Shown in pieces: positions 48,072-58,592 of a DNA stretch of 64,000 bases. The notes beneath the pieces were generated by a model that saw only the letters and a list, made by a program, of their open reading frames with translations, did no database searches and was not told the DNA's origin. Position numbers and translations under genes: made by a program. Source of the stretch: Corynebacterium urealyticum DSM 7109 (GTDB lineage Bacteria; Actinomycetota; Actinomycetes; Mycobacteriales; Mycobacteriaceae); contig NC_010545.1 in assembly GCF_000069945.1 (NCBI RefSeq), positions 1,550,001 to 1,614,000 of the forward strand. Direction: 5' to 3'. Positions within the stretch are counted from its first letter, which is position 1. The number at the start of each line of letters is the position of its first letter.

Positions 48072-48164
48072 AGTTCACAGACTAAAACTCACAGCTCCCG
48101 CTTCCCGCGTCCCGCGCGCCACCCTGGCACCCACGCGCAGGCCCCAGAGGAGGCTTCAATACAC

Positions 48165-48204
48165 AACGACCCGGCTACGCCAAGATTGGCGGCCGGGTCG
48201 TCGT
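48165..48204 (-). terminator. Hairpin between the BASS gene and lepA
   Basis: ACGACCCGGC pairs with GCCGGGTCGT around a loop containing GCCAAGATTGGC. On the minus strand TTGTGTATTG follows, a weak T-rich stretch; it probably terminates lepA and the convergent transporter. Confidence 0.55.
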
Positions 48205-48216
48205 AACGGAAGGAAG

Positions 48217-50070
<1,854 letters not shown>

Positions 50071-50209
50071 GCCGTACTCCTCGACTCTCCTTCAAGCCAC
50101 TTCTCCCCAGCACGGTGCGGGGGTAAATCGCTATCCAAACCCTACTATGTTCCGCGAATTGTGCACTATCGTCGCGCCTCGTTCCTAACGCCCCACCAGC
50201 CGGGCGCGA

Positions 50210-50215
50210 TAAGAT
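50210..50215 (+). promoter_or_regulatory. -10 element of the PemK/MazF-like gene
   Basis: TAAGAT lies 7 nt before ATG 50223, with no ribosome site, again a leaderless arrangement. Confidence 0.5.
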
Positions 50216-50222
50216 CAGCGCT

Positions 50223-50792
50223 ATGCCCCTTTTCGACCGAACGCCACCGCAACCGAAGCAGCAGGACCGGCCTGGCCGGATCACCCGACTGCTCAACCGG
50301 CACTTCCGGCACTACGGGAACCTGGCCGAGGGGCTCGAGCTACTGAACTCCGAGCTGGGGCTCACGGAATCCGCCAACGTGAGGTACGTGCCGCCCGAGC
50401 CCACCGTCAAAACACCCACGCACGTGCACGCGCGCGCCACGATCTACGCACCAGACATGGACGGCCAGGCGGACCCCGGTGAGGTGGTGTGGGCAGACAT
50501 TCGCCCCAACCGTGGGGCAGAGATCCAACGACGGGCCGTCCTCATCGTCGGACGTAACCACCACACGCTGCTGACCCTGCTGATCTCGTCGAACGAAGAG
50601 CACCGCAACCACGACAACTGGACCGCGATCGGGCCGGGCGCGTGGGACATGAACCGCAGCGAAAGCTGGGTGCGCCTCGACAAGATCCTCGAAATCCCGG
50701 AGTCACAGATCCTGCGGCGCGGGCTGCACATGCCGGAACGGCGCTACGACCGCATCGCTCAGCGGCTACGCGAAGGCTACGGCTGGCACTAA
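50223..50792 (+). CDS. PemK/MazF-family protein without an adjacent antitoxin
   Basis: A 189-residue protein. The C-terminal 115 residues form a PemK/MazF-like fold: DPGEVVWADIRPNRGAEIQRRAVLIV, then TLLISSNEEH and WVRLDKILEIPESQIL, positions of the family strands. An N-terminal extension of about 70 residues, basic and partly helical, precedes it. MazF proteins are mRNA endonucleases paired with antitoxins; here no small antitoxin gene lies on either side (lepA is divergent, rpsT is 236 bp downstream), so it may be a chromosomal housekeeping variant or use its own extension as a regulator. Confidence 0.7.
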   Translation: MPLFDRTPPQPKQQDRPGRITRLLNRHFRHYGNLAEGLELLNSELGLTESANVRYVPPEPTVKTPTHVHARATIYAPDMDGQADPGEVVWADIRPNRGAEIQRRAVLIVGRNHHTLLTLLISSNEEHRNHDNWTAIGPGAWDMNRSESWVRLDKILEIPESQILRRGLHMPERRYDRIAQRLREGYGWH

Positions 50793-51028
50793 TGGACCCC
50801 TCCGGGGGGATCCTCAAGCTTTCGCATCACTCTGGAAAAGGTGTCGCGCCAGTGTGGTTAGGTTTCGCGCCTAGCAGCTGCTAAAATCCCTCGAGTTCCC
50901 CATGGGGGATTCGGGCCACCGACCGCACGGGGCAGGACCTTGGGCATCGTGTGAGAGAACGTCGTTGGGCACACTCGGCCACCATGGTTTTCACGAACAC
51001 TGATTTTTAAGGAAGAGGTAGCCAGCAC
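50793..51028 (+). promoter_or_regulatory. rpsT promoter and leader region
   Basis: TAAAAT (50882-50887) is a near-consensus -10. The resulting leader of about 140 nt includes a small hairpin (TTCCCC / GGGGGA near 50895-50911) and the ribosome site AAGGAAGAGG at 51010-51019. The leader is long for a single small gene; S20 autoregulation is known in other bacteria but is not proven here. Confidence 0.45.
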
Positions 51029-51292
51029 ATGGCAAACATCAAGCAGACCAAGAAGCGCGTTCTCACCAACGAGATCGCACGTCAGCGCAACAAGGCAGTC
51101 CGCTCCCGCCTGCGCACCGAGTCCCGCAAGTTCCACGCACTCGTGGAGGCCGGCGACAAGGATGCAGCCGAGAAGCAGATGCGCGTTGCTGCTCGTCTGT
51201 ACGACAAGGCCGTCACCAAGGGCGTTCTGCACCGCAACAACGCGGCGAACAAGAAGTCCCGCATGGCCGCACACCTGAACGGCATGAAGTAA
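51029..51292 (+). CDS. rpsT: 30S ribosomal protein S20
   Basis: An 87-residue basic protein of the small ribosomal subunit (MANIKQTKKRVLTNEIARQR ...), helical and Lys/Arg-rich, length typical. Followed by a strong terminator. Confidence 0.96.
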   Translation: MANIKQTKKRVLTNEIARQRNKAVRSRLRTESRKFHALVEAGDKDAAEKQMRVAARLYDKAVTKGVLHRNNAANKKSRMAAHLNGMK

Positions 51293-51360
51293 AATACGCC
51301 GTTTCAGGGGGACCGCGCAGCGCGGGGGTTTCTCCGCCGCGGGGTTCCACTAGAGTACGA

Positions 51361-51387
51361 AGGGATCGGTCATCCGGTCCCTTTTTG
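51361..51387 (+). terminator. Terminator of rpsT
   Basis: AGGGATCGG / CCGGTCCCT (one T-G pair) with TCAT loop and a run of five T: canonical. Confidence 0.85.
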
Positions 51388-51449
51388 CTTTCCTGCGAAA
51401 CCGCAATTTCGCACTCCTCTTTTTGAAAATCCAAGGAGCCACAAGTTCT

Positions 51450-52478
51450 ATGAAGGAACGCTTCCGTTCGGCACTGTTCGGCACCGCGTTGGGGGACGCA
51501 TGGGGCTTTCCTTATAACGCCGAGCCCCAGTCGGACAGCACCCCGCTGCCGGATCAGCTGAAGATCAGCGACGACACGCAGATGACGCTGGCGCTGACCG
51601 CCGCGATGCTGGCGATCGATGAGGGCGACATGGACCGCGACGAGGGCATGGAGACTATCGCCAGCCAGTTCATCGCGTACCGCCGGGACCCGGACTACCA
51701 GCGCTACCCGGGCGCGTCGAACACCGAGTCCCTGGATCGCCTGCTCGAACACGGCCCCAAGGAGTGGGACAAAGTATCCACCCACTCCCCTGGGTCGGGC
51801 GCAGTGCTGCGCTCCTCGGCCTCCGCGTTCCTTGGCCAGGGAGGCACCGGCGTGGGCTGGAGCGTGCTGCAGACGACGCTGACCCATGACTCCTGCCCGG
51901 CACGTGCGGCGGCAGCGGTTGTGGCGTGCGCGCTGCTCGCGGAGCCGGGTTCTGACCTACTGGACGTGGCCTCCGGGCTGGCGGGCGACCGCCACTTCGA
52001 TGAGGACACGATCCTCACCGAGCAGGAGAAGTCGGACATCATCGAGGACCTGGAAAACGCGCTGATCACGGACCTGCCGGGACCGGATGTGCCACTCGTC
52101 GAGCTGGTGAACCGCGTGATCGAGGTACGCAAGGTGATCAGCCCCATGCTGGCCAGCGGCGACTTCGAGGAGCTCTACCGCGATGCGCACAAGTTCCTGA
52201 AGATTCTGGGGCGCGGCTGGGGCGCGGGTTCCGCTACCGCCTCCGCGCTGCTCCTGGCACAGCTGTATCTGGACAATGCTGAGCGCTACGCCCCGCAGGA
52301 CTTCCTGCACGTCGCCGTGAGCTGGGAGGGTAACCGAAACTCCCGCGCCGCACTGACGGGCGCGCTGATCGGCGCGCACCTGGGGGATAATCGCTGGGAG
52401 GCGACCCGCGATTATGACTTCGGGTCCCGTTACGATCAGGCGATCCACTCCGGGGTCTGGGCCGGGTTCGGCGCCTAG
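51450..52478 (+). CDS. ADP-ribosylglycohydrolase-family protein (DraG/ARH type)
   Basis: A 342-residue enzyme of the ADP-ribosylglycohydrolase fold. Metal-binding motifs: GDAWGF in ALFGTALGDAWGF, ISDDTQMTLAL, and SPGSGAVLRSSASAF, plus HFDEDTI; the second metal motif is less clear. These enzymes remove ADP-ribose from proteins or nucleic acid. There is no adjacent ADP-ribosyltransferase. ATG 51450 follows AAGGAG by 11 nt. Preceded by the rpsT terminator. Confidence 0.82.
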   Translation: MKERFRSALFGTALGDAWGFPYNAEPQSDSTPLPDQLKISDDTQMTLALTAAMLAIDEGDMDRDEGMETIASQFIAYRRDPDYQRYPGASNTESLDRLLEHGPKEWDKVSTHSPGSGAVLRSSASAFLGQGGTGVGWSVLQTTLTHDSCPARAAAAVVACALLAEPGSDLLDVASGLAGDRHFDEDTILTEQEKSDIIEDLENALITDLPGPDVPLVELVNRVIEVRKVISPMLASGDFEELYRDAHKFLKILGRGWGAGSATASALLLAQLYLDNAERYAPQDFLHVAVSWEGNRNSRAALTGALIGAHLGDNRWEATRDYDFGSRYDQAIHSGVWAGFGA

Positions 52479-52495
52479 TTCCCCGGTCGGGGGAG

Positions 52496-52518
52496 GCTCG
52501 CTCCCCGGGGGAGCGAGC
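52496..52518 (+). terminator. Perfect GC-rich hairpin between convergent genes
   Basis: GCTCGCTCCCC and GGGGAGCGAGC are perfectly complementary, 11 bp, between the hydrolase stop and holA. There is no T-run; it may act as a GC-rich bidirectional terminator. Confidence 0.5.
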
Positions 52519-52569
52519 GGCACACCATGGGTCGCGGGGTGGGGTTGGCCGGGGGCTAGGCCCAGGGCG

Positions 52570-53574
52570 CTAACGGCGGGCGATGAGCCCCGCGAGCTGT
52601 CGCACCGTGTCCTCCACCGCATATTCCGGGGCGGGCAGCTGCCCCTTCACCCCGGCATCCAGCTGCGCGACCAGCTGCACGCCCCGGGACACCGCCGCCG
52701 GGGGCCACTGCCTGGCCACCCGCAGCGTCTTCTCCAGCTTCCAGGGCGCCATCCCGAAGGCCGACGCGTCCCTGCGTGGGTCGATCCGTCCGGCACCGGC
52801 CACGCGCGCTACGTCTCGCATCGCGGTGGACAGCGCCGAGGCGATGAGAACCAGTGGCACGCCCAGCTGGATCGCCCGGCGCGCTGCGGCCACGGCCTCC
52901 CCCTGGCGGCCGGCCAGCACCAGGTCCGCGATATCGAAGCCGGTGACCTCCGCCTGCCCCTGGTAGTAGCGCTGCACAGCATCCGGGGTGACGTTCGCAT
53001 CGGTGTCGGCGACCAGCTGGCTCACCGCACTCGCCAGCTCGCGCAGATCGGAGCCCACCGAGTCGAGCATGCGGTCCACGACCTCCGGGCCCACGCTCAC
53101 CCCATAGGAACGGAACTCCTGCTCCACGAAGGACCGCCGCTCCCGGGGCCGGAGTGGCTCCGCCGGGAAGATCCGCACCCCGAGCTTCTGCCACTCGTTG
53201 ACCAGCCGCTTATTGCGGCCCTTCCCGCTGTGCAGCAGGATCAGCACCACGCCATCAGCCGGGCTTTCGATGGCGGACTTCAGCAGCGCCACCGTCTCCT
53301 TCCCACAGTCCGCGACCCCGGAGATCACCACGATCCGGTCCTCTGCGAACAGCGAGGGGCTCAGCAGCTCGATGAGCTGCGGCTCGCTCAGGTTGGTGGC
53401 CTTGTGCAGCTCCACGGGTAGGTCTGGATTGCCCGCGTTCTTGCGAGCCGCGTGGACGATGGCGAAGCGTTGCCGCTCGGCGAGGAATTCCTCCGCGCCC
53501 ACGATCATGTTGACCGCGGAGATCGCCGGGGGTTTCTTGCTCGCCTGTTCGCCACGTGCCATGCCCAAAATCAT
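52570..53574 (-). CDS. holA: DNA polymerase III delta subunit
   Basis: A 334-residue clamp-loader subunit that opens the sliding clamp. AVNMIVGAEEFLAER (N-terminal), ISGVADCGKETVALL and LSTAMRDVARVAG occur in family positions. It lies 6 bp after comEC, a conserved order (comEA-comEC-holA). ATG 53574 or 53562 (MARGEQ) could be the start. Confidence 0.88.
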   Translation of the reverse strand: MILGMARGEQASKKPPAISAVNMIVGAEEFLAERQRFAIVHAARKNAGNPDLPVELHKATNLSEPQLIELLSPSLFAEDRIVVISGVADCGKETVALLKSAIESPADGVVLILLHSGKGRNKRLVNEWQKLGVRIFPAEPLRPRERRSFVEQEFRSYGVSVGPEVVDRMLDSVGSDLRELASAVSQLVADTDANVTPDAVQRYYQGQAEVTGFDIADLVLAGRQGEAVAAARRAIQLGVPLVLIASALSTAMRDVARVAGAGRIDPRRDASAFGMAPWKLEKTLRVARQWPPAAVSRGVQLVAQLDAGVKGQLPAPEYAVEDTVRQLAGLIARR

Positions 53575-53580
53575 GCCAGA

Positions 53581-55788
53581 TCATCGCGGGCCACCGGAAA
53601 CAACCAGCCCCTTCGGTGTGAGCAGCCCCGCCCCATCGGCGCAGGGATAGTGCACGGGCACCCCACCCGGCGTCTGGCTTGGCCGCCCGTGGCTGCGCCT
53701 CCCCGTGCCCTCGGTGGGACCTTCGCAGTCCAGCACGACGATGAGCGCTGCCTCCCGGACGCTTAAGGCCTGGTCCTCGCTGCTCACCGTCACTACCTTC
53801 GGCTCTCCGGCCGCTGCCTGTTCCCCTTTCTTCTCGACGACGCCGCCCGCTTGCAGTGTGAGCTTCCCCCGCGGCGTCTGGCAGGGCTGGCGCGTGCCGG
53901 TGGGATAGCGAAGCTGCCAACCGCTTGTCCCGTCTCCCACACCGCAGACCGCGACGGCCCAGTGTGGCTCGGCACCGAGGTCGCTGCCCCAGCCCGGCTC
54001 AGGTGCCGCTGCCTCGTAGGGCCCAAGCTGCCAGGTGCCGATGCGCACCAGAAGCATCGCGCAGGCGATGAGCACGGGGATGGTCTGCCACCACAGTACG
54101 CCCATGGCTGCCAGGATCATCGCCCCGAGCATCGCTGCCCAGGCCAGCGCCCACCCGGGTCCGCCGGGGGTGTGGAGCACCCAGGTGCGGGAGCATCGCT
54201 CGGCCACGGTGTGGATCCACCATGCCGCGGGGGCTGCAGGAACGAGAAGCCAGGCGGCCAGACCCACGGGCATACCGAGGAGCAAGGCAGCGCTGCCGAC
54301 GAGGCAGGCAGCAAGTGCCAGCACCATCAGCGGGGCGACCGCCCACCCCACCGCGAGGTTGGCGGGCACGGCCGCGGGCGAGACGATGCCCGTCATCATG
54401 ACGATCGCCGGCTGGGTCGCCACATCGGCGACGAAGGAGACCGCGAGAGCGCGCAGGAGCATCCCTTCGACCACCCGTGGCTCGCGAGCCCAGCGGCGCT
54501 GGGTGAACCGGCCCCAGACCAGGATGAGCCAGCGGCCAATCCGGGGGCCGGCGGTCACGATCGCCACGGTCGCCAGCACCGAGAGCAGCAGGCCGTACTC
54601 CACCGCCATGCCAGGCCGGATCAGCACCAGGGCCAGAACCGCCCCACCAAGGGCTGCCAGCGAGTCGCTCCACCGGGAACTCAACACCGCCACCGCCCCG
54701 ACGAGCCCCATAAACCCGGCGCGCAGGATACTCGGCAGCGGCCCCACCACCATCGTGAAAGCCACGAGGGTGCCCATGACGATGATCCACCTACCCCGCC
54801 GGGACACCCCGCATGCGGTGGCGGCGATGGTCACCGCGCTGATGAGCACGGCGACATGCAGCCCGGAGACGGCGGTCAGGTGGGAAAGCCCGCTGACGAT
54901 GTAGTGCTGCCGAATGTCCTGGGGCATCTGTGAGATATCCCCGATAAGCATGCCCGGAATCAATGCTTCTGCACCGGAGAACCACTCCTGGTTGGCCAAC
55001 GTAGCCATCGGCCCGGTGCTGGCCAGCTCGTTGATGTTCCGGCGCAGCCGTGCGGAGATCCCCATAACGCCCCGTGGCTCTGCCGTGATGCTGGGCTGCC
55101 TGGTCGCGGATAGCCTTGCGGGTAACAGCCCGGGGCGCTCATCGGCCCGCACGGTCGCCGCGAGTTCGAGGGTGGTGCCGGGCTGAGCAGAAAGCAGCTC
55201 CGGGCTGCGGTGGCGGTCGTTCACAAACAGCGGCAGCTCGCCCAGCCCAGTGATCCGTACCGGGATCTTCAGGCTGCCGCCGTTGAGCACCCGTGCCCCA
55301 CCGGCGATGGTGACCTCTCCCCGGTAGTGGCCCCGCGCCCCCTCCTCGTTTTTCTCACCTTGCTGGCCTGTCGATTCGCTGGAGCTGAGTTCGCGCATCA
55401 ACGGGTGACTATCCACCCTGCTGACCTGCAGAGCCGTGCCCGCCGCAGCCAGGCTGGCGATCACCGCCGCAGCAACGAGATTCCACCCAGCCGCCCGAAG
55501 CACCCCGCGCCAGCGCAAGTATCTCCGCACCCGTGATGAGACCAGTACCGCGGCCGCAACGACCGCAAGGCCCACCGCTGCGACGGCCACCCATGGGCCC
55601 CGCAGCAGGATCGTCGCCGCCGTTGCGGCCCACGCGGCAACGGCGGGAAGCAGCAGCCGAAGATCCGGACCACGGCGGGCGCGCTGCGCATCGGGCGAAC
55701 GCGGGTCCCGGGTGGCCTCCGGGGGCCTGCGGCCCGCCACCGACTCCACGGCCTGGGCATCCCCACCCGAATGCAGCCGCACGCTCAT
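53581..55788 (-). CDS. comEC: ComEC/Rec2-like DNA-uptake channel with degenerate hydrolase end
   Basis: A 735-residue polytopic protein with about ten helices and the Competence domain (IPGMLIGDISQMPQDIRQHYIVSGLSHLTAVSGLHVAVL). ComEC proteins import single-stranded DNA. The C-terminal metallo-beta-lactamase-like region normally begins with DVGQGDA and a HxHxDH motif; here it reads CGVGDGTSGW and no HxHxDH is found through the end, so the nuclease domain seems lost or disabled. The ATG at 55788 overlaps the comEA stop by 4 bp (ATGA). Confidence 0.85.
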   Translation of the reverse strand: MSVRLHSGGDAQAVESVAGRRPPEATRDPRSPDAQRARRGPDLRLLLPAVAAWAATAATILLRGPWVAVAAVGLAVVAAAVLVSSRVRRYLRWRGVLRAAGWNLVAAAVIASLAAAGTALQVSRVDSHPLMRELSSSESTGQQGEKNEEGARGHYRGEVTIAGGARVLNGGSLKIPVRITGLGELPLFVNDRHRSPELLSAQPGTTLELAATVRADERPGLLPARLSATRQPSITAEPRGVMGISARLRRNINELASTGPMATLANQEWFSGAEALIPGMLIGDISQMPQDIRQHYIVSGLSHLTAVSGLHVAVLISAVTIAATACGVSRRGRWIIVMGTLVAFTMVVGPLPSILRAGFMGLVGAVAVLSSRWSDSLAALGGAVLALVLIRPGMAVEYGLLLSVLATVAIVTAGPRIGRWLILVWGRFTQRRWAREPRVVEGMLLRALAVSFVADVATQPAIVMMTGIVSPAAVPANLAVGWAVAPLMVLALAACLVGSAALLLGMPVGLAAWLLVPAAPAAWWIHTVAERCSRTWVLHTPGGPGWALAWAAMLGAMILAAMGVLWWQTIPVLIACAMLLVRIGTWQLGPYEAAAPEPGWGSDLGAEPHWAVAVCGVGDGTSGWQLRYPTGTRQPCQTPRGKLTLQAGGVVEKKGEQAAAGEPKVVTVSSEDQALSVREAALIVVLDCEGPTEGTGRRSHGRPSQTPGGVPVHYPCADGAGLLTPKGLVVSGGPR

Positions 55789-56699
55789 AAGCTGACCCCG
55801 TCCTTCATCGCCGCGAGTTTGCCGGGTCCGATGCCACGGACCTCCATGAGCTGCTCCACGGAGCGGAATGGCCCGTTGGCCTCCCGCCATTCGACGATCG
55901 CCTTGGCCGTCGCGGGCCCCACCCCGTCCAGTGTTTCGAGCTGAGCGGCATCTGCGGAGTTGATGTTAACTTTCCCGCCAGCTCCGCCTTCCCCAGCCGC
56001 ACCGCCGCCAGCCCCACCAGTCGGCGTGCCAGCAGCAGCCCCACCCGACGGGCCACCCGCACCAGCCGGCCCGGCCTCGCCTGGCCGCAGTACATAGGAA
56101 CCGTGCTGGTCCACAACGATCTGCAGGCCGTCGGAGACCTTCTCGGCCAAGTTCACGTTATTGAGATTCGCGCCGGGCAACGTTCCACCGGCCTGACTAA
56201 TCGCCTCGCCCAGCCGCTGCTTTCCTGCCAGCTCAAGCAACCCCGGCTTACGCACCTTGCCCTGGACAGATACGACGACTGCCGCGTTCTCGTCCTGCTT
56301 TCCGTCTCCCGCCGACGCAGCGGAGCCACTGCTCTGACTGGTGACGCCTGCTCCAGCGCCCCCTTCACCAGCAGCACCATCGTTCGCTGCCGCGTCGCTG
56401 GCCCCGTCTCCATCCGCCGACAGCACCGTCTCGGCGTCCCCGCTATTCACGTTCCTGCCCGCTGGGTTGATGACTTCCTGCGCCTGCCCACCGGACCGAG
56501 AGAGCAGGCCGATGGCCCCCACCCCGATCACCAGCACGGCGACGATCCCCACCAGCACTTTGGCGGACGCGGCGCTCAACCACGAGCGCTTCTCGAAGTC
56601 CACAAGCGCCGTTTCGTGCCCCGGCATCGGCTGGGTCAGCGCGGCGATCCGTTCCTGGAGCGCGCTGTGATCCTGCTTGCGTTGAAAACTTCCTCCCAT
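55785..56699 (-). CDS. comEA: ComEA-like DNA receptor
   Basis: A 304-residue protein with a transmembrane segment near residues 50-67 (VLVGIVAVLVIGVGAIGLL), a Gly/Ala/Ser-rich stalk, an SLBB domain (VVVSVQGKVRKPGLLELAGKQRLGEAISQAGG) and a C-terminal helix-hairpin-helix pair (NINSADAAQLETLDGVGPATAKAIVEWR) that binds DNA. The upstream in-frame start is TTG; ATG 56699 (MGGSFQRK) is preferred. It is translationally coupled with comEC. Confidence 0.87.
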   Translation of the reverse strand: MGGSFQRKQDHSALQERIAALTQPMPGHETALVDFEKRSWLSAASAKVLVGIVAVLVIGVGAIGLLSRSGGQAQEVINPAGRNVNSGDAETVLSADGDGASDAAANDGAAGEGGAGAGVTSQSSGSAASAGDGKQDENAAVVVSVQGKVRKPGLLELAGKQRLGEAISQAGGTLPGANLNNVNLAEKVSDGLQIVVDQHGSYVLRPGEAGPAGAGGPSGGAAAGTPTGGAGGGAAGEGGAGGKVNINSADAAQLETLDGVGPATAKAIVEWREANGPFRSVEQLMEVRGIGPGKLAAMKDGVSL

Positions 56700-56807
56700 G
56701 CCGCCCAGCGAATCACGGTCGGCGGGCAAGCCCAGCGCCACGGGAGGCAACTCCCGTGGCAAAACCCCAGGAGCCTGTGGACATCCCCGGCCTGTGGATG
56801 CAGCGTG

Positions 56808-57782
56808 TTATACGCAGACTACGGCCACGCCGATCGCGCCCGGACCTGTGTGAACCGCGAGCCCTTCGGAAACCTCAAAGAGCTCGACATCGATGTCGGG
56901 CAGTGCCGGCGGCTTCGGCTCAGCCGCAGCACCGCCTACGGCGTCCTCCGTCGTGGCGTCCTGCGCAGCCTTCGCCGCCTTGTCGGCTTTATCCGCCTTC
57001 TCGGACTTCTTCGACTTCTCCGGCTTCAGGGCGCGGTCCATCAGCTCCGCCGGGAGCTCAGCCAGCTGCTCCTCGATCAACTGCTTCAGGTGCTTGGCCG
57101 GTTCCACCGCCTCTGACTGCATGATCCCGATCTTCATGCGACGGGGCTTCCGCGATTCCTCGGCAGCGGCATCTGCCTCGGCAACGACGACCTCGCTGGT
57201 CATCTCGACCAGCTTCGCCATGGCCTTGGCCTGGGTGCGGGTCTTCGCCGCCAGCTGCAGCTCCCCATCCGCAAGCTTGAGGATTGGCTTGATCGCCAGG
57301 GCCGTGGTCAACAGCGTGCGCGCGGTGGACAAACGCCCGCCCCGGCGCAGGCTATCGATCTTGTGCACGTACAGCCACAGGGTGGCCGTGTTCAGCACCC
57401 GGTCCGCGGCATCAGCCACCTCATCGAGGCTGCCTCCTGCGCGAGCCACCCGCGCGGCTTCCAGCGCAGCGTAACCGAGCGTCATACCCGCCGTGTTCGT
57501 ATCCACGACGCGCACCTTGCCCTCCAACACCCCAGCTGCAGTCACCGCGTTGGACCACGTGGAGGACAGCTCCTTGGACAAGTGCAGCGCGACCACGCCC
57601 TCGTCCCCACTGCGCTCCAGCAGTCGGGCATAACTCGCGGTCAACTCCAGCGCCCCCAGTCCCGCGGTGGTCTTCTCTGCCCCCTGCCCCGAGGTATACA
57701 GGTCCACCACCGTCACGCCCGCAGCGTCGGCGAGCTCGCGGGGCAGGCAGCTGGCGGAGTCCGTGATCACATGAACGGTCAC
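56808..57782 (-). CDS. DegV-family fatty-acid-binding protein
   Basis: A 324-residue DegV/FakB-like protein that holds a fatty acid for kinase-dependent activation. HVITDSASCLPRE (N-terminal), HLSKELSSTWSNAV and VVDTNTAGMTLGYAALEAA are typical. A Lys/Glu/Ala-rich insert of about 30 residues (KPEKSKKSEKADKADKAA) lies near residue 255. The ATGA overlap with the upstream phosphatase shows coupling. Confidence 0.86.
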   Translation of the reverse strand: MTVHVITDSASCLPRELADAAGVTVVDLYTSGQGAEKTTAGLGALELTASYARLLERSGDEGVVALHLSKELSSTWSNAVTAAGVLEGKVRVVDTNTAGMTLGYAALEAARVARAGGSLDEVADAADRVLNTATLWLYVHKIDSLRRGGRLSTARTLLTTALAIKPILKLADGELQLAAKTRTQAKAMAKLVEMTSEVVVAEADAAAEESRKPRRMKIGIMQSEAVEPAKHLKQLIEEQLAELPAELMDRALKPEKSKKSEKADKADKAAKAAQDATTEDAVGGAAAEPKPPALPDIDVELFEVSEGLAVHTGPGAIGVAVVCV

Positions 57783-58552
57783 CGTGCTGCTCCCCCTTCA
57801 TCCGGGTTATCCAGTTGTTGGCCCGAAACCTGCACTCCGACGTTCCAGCCTTCCAGGTACCAGCGCGGGGTGCGCCACCACTCGGCCGCAGCGTTCGGTA
57901 CCTCCGGGACGGTGGAACCATCCACCGCAGGCGCGGTCTGCGGCCCGTCCCCCAGCTCAGTCATCGGGAAGTGCGGGCGCGCCACCAATTCTGCCCAGCG
58001 CGCGTTGCCAAGCCGGGCGAATACCGGGTAGTGCTCCGCCGGCACGTCCAGCAAGCGCGAAGTCAGCGCCGCGATCGACCCACCATGTGCCACCACCAGC
58101 ACGGTGCCTTCGAAGGAATCGGAGGCCATAAGGTCCGCGATCCCCGCCGCGGTGCGTTCAGCCACTTCCAGCCGGGTCTCCCCACGAGGCGGTGACCAGC
58201 GCGGATCGTGGCGCCAATACGCTCGCTGGCCGGGGTACTGCTCGTCGATCTCGGTGTGGGATCCGCCCTGCCAGTCTCCCAGGTGGGTTTCCCGGAACCG
58301 GGGATCGACGTCAACATCCAGCCCCCAGGCCTCGGCGACGATGCTCGCCGTCTCCACCGCGCGCTCCAGGTCGGAGGCGACCACCTTCGTGACGTTCCAG
58401 TCGCGAGCCACCGCGGCGACGTCACGGGCTTGCTGCCGGCCGACGTCTGATAGCGGGGTGTCCAGCTGACCCTGCATGCGCCCTGCGGAGTTGTACTCCG
58501 TCTCTCCGTGGCGCATCAGGATGAGCCTGCGCTGGCTCGCGTTAGCAGTCAT
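57779..58552 (-). CDS. Histidine phosphatase, GpgP-like
   Basis: A 257-residue phosphoglycerate-mutase-like phosphatase. RHGETEYN near residue 14 is the catalytic His motif, TPLSDVGRQQA, and VVAHGGSIAAL carries the second His. Position next to rsfS and nadD matches GpgP (glucosyl-3-phosphoglycerate phosphatase), which acts in methylglucose lipopolysaccharide or glucosylglycerate synthesis in mycobacteria; corynebacterial function could differ. Its stop overlaps degV by 4 bp. Confidence 0.82.
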   Translation of the reverse strand: MTANASQRRLILMRHGETEYNSAGRMQGQLDTPLSDVGRQQARDVAAVARDWNVTKVVASDLERAVETASIVAEAWGLDVDVDPRFRETHLGDWQGGSHTEIDEQYPGQRAYWRHDPRWSPPRGETRLEVAERTAAGIADLMASDSFEGTVLVVAHGGSIAALTSRLLDVPAEHYPVFARLGNARWAELVARPHFPMTELGDGPQTAPAVDGSTVPEVPNAAAEWWRTPRWYLEGWNVGVQVSGQQLDNPDEGGAAR

Positions 58553-58592
58553 GGCGGTGTTCTTCTTGGTCGTGTTTTATCGTGGCTGGGTT

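Noticed and set aside
50793..51028. A known riboswitch or small RNA gene before rpsT
   Set aside because: I see a plausible -10 and small hairpins but no conserved motif I can name.
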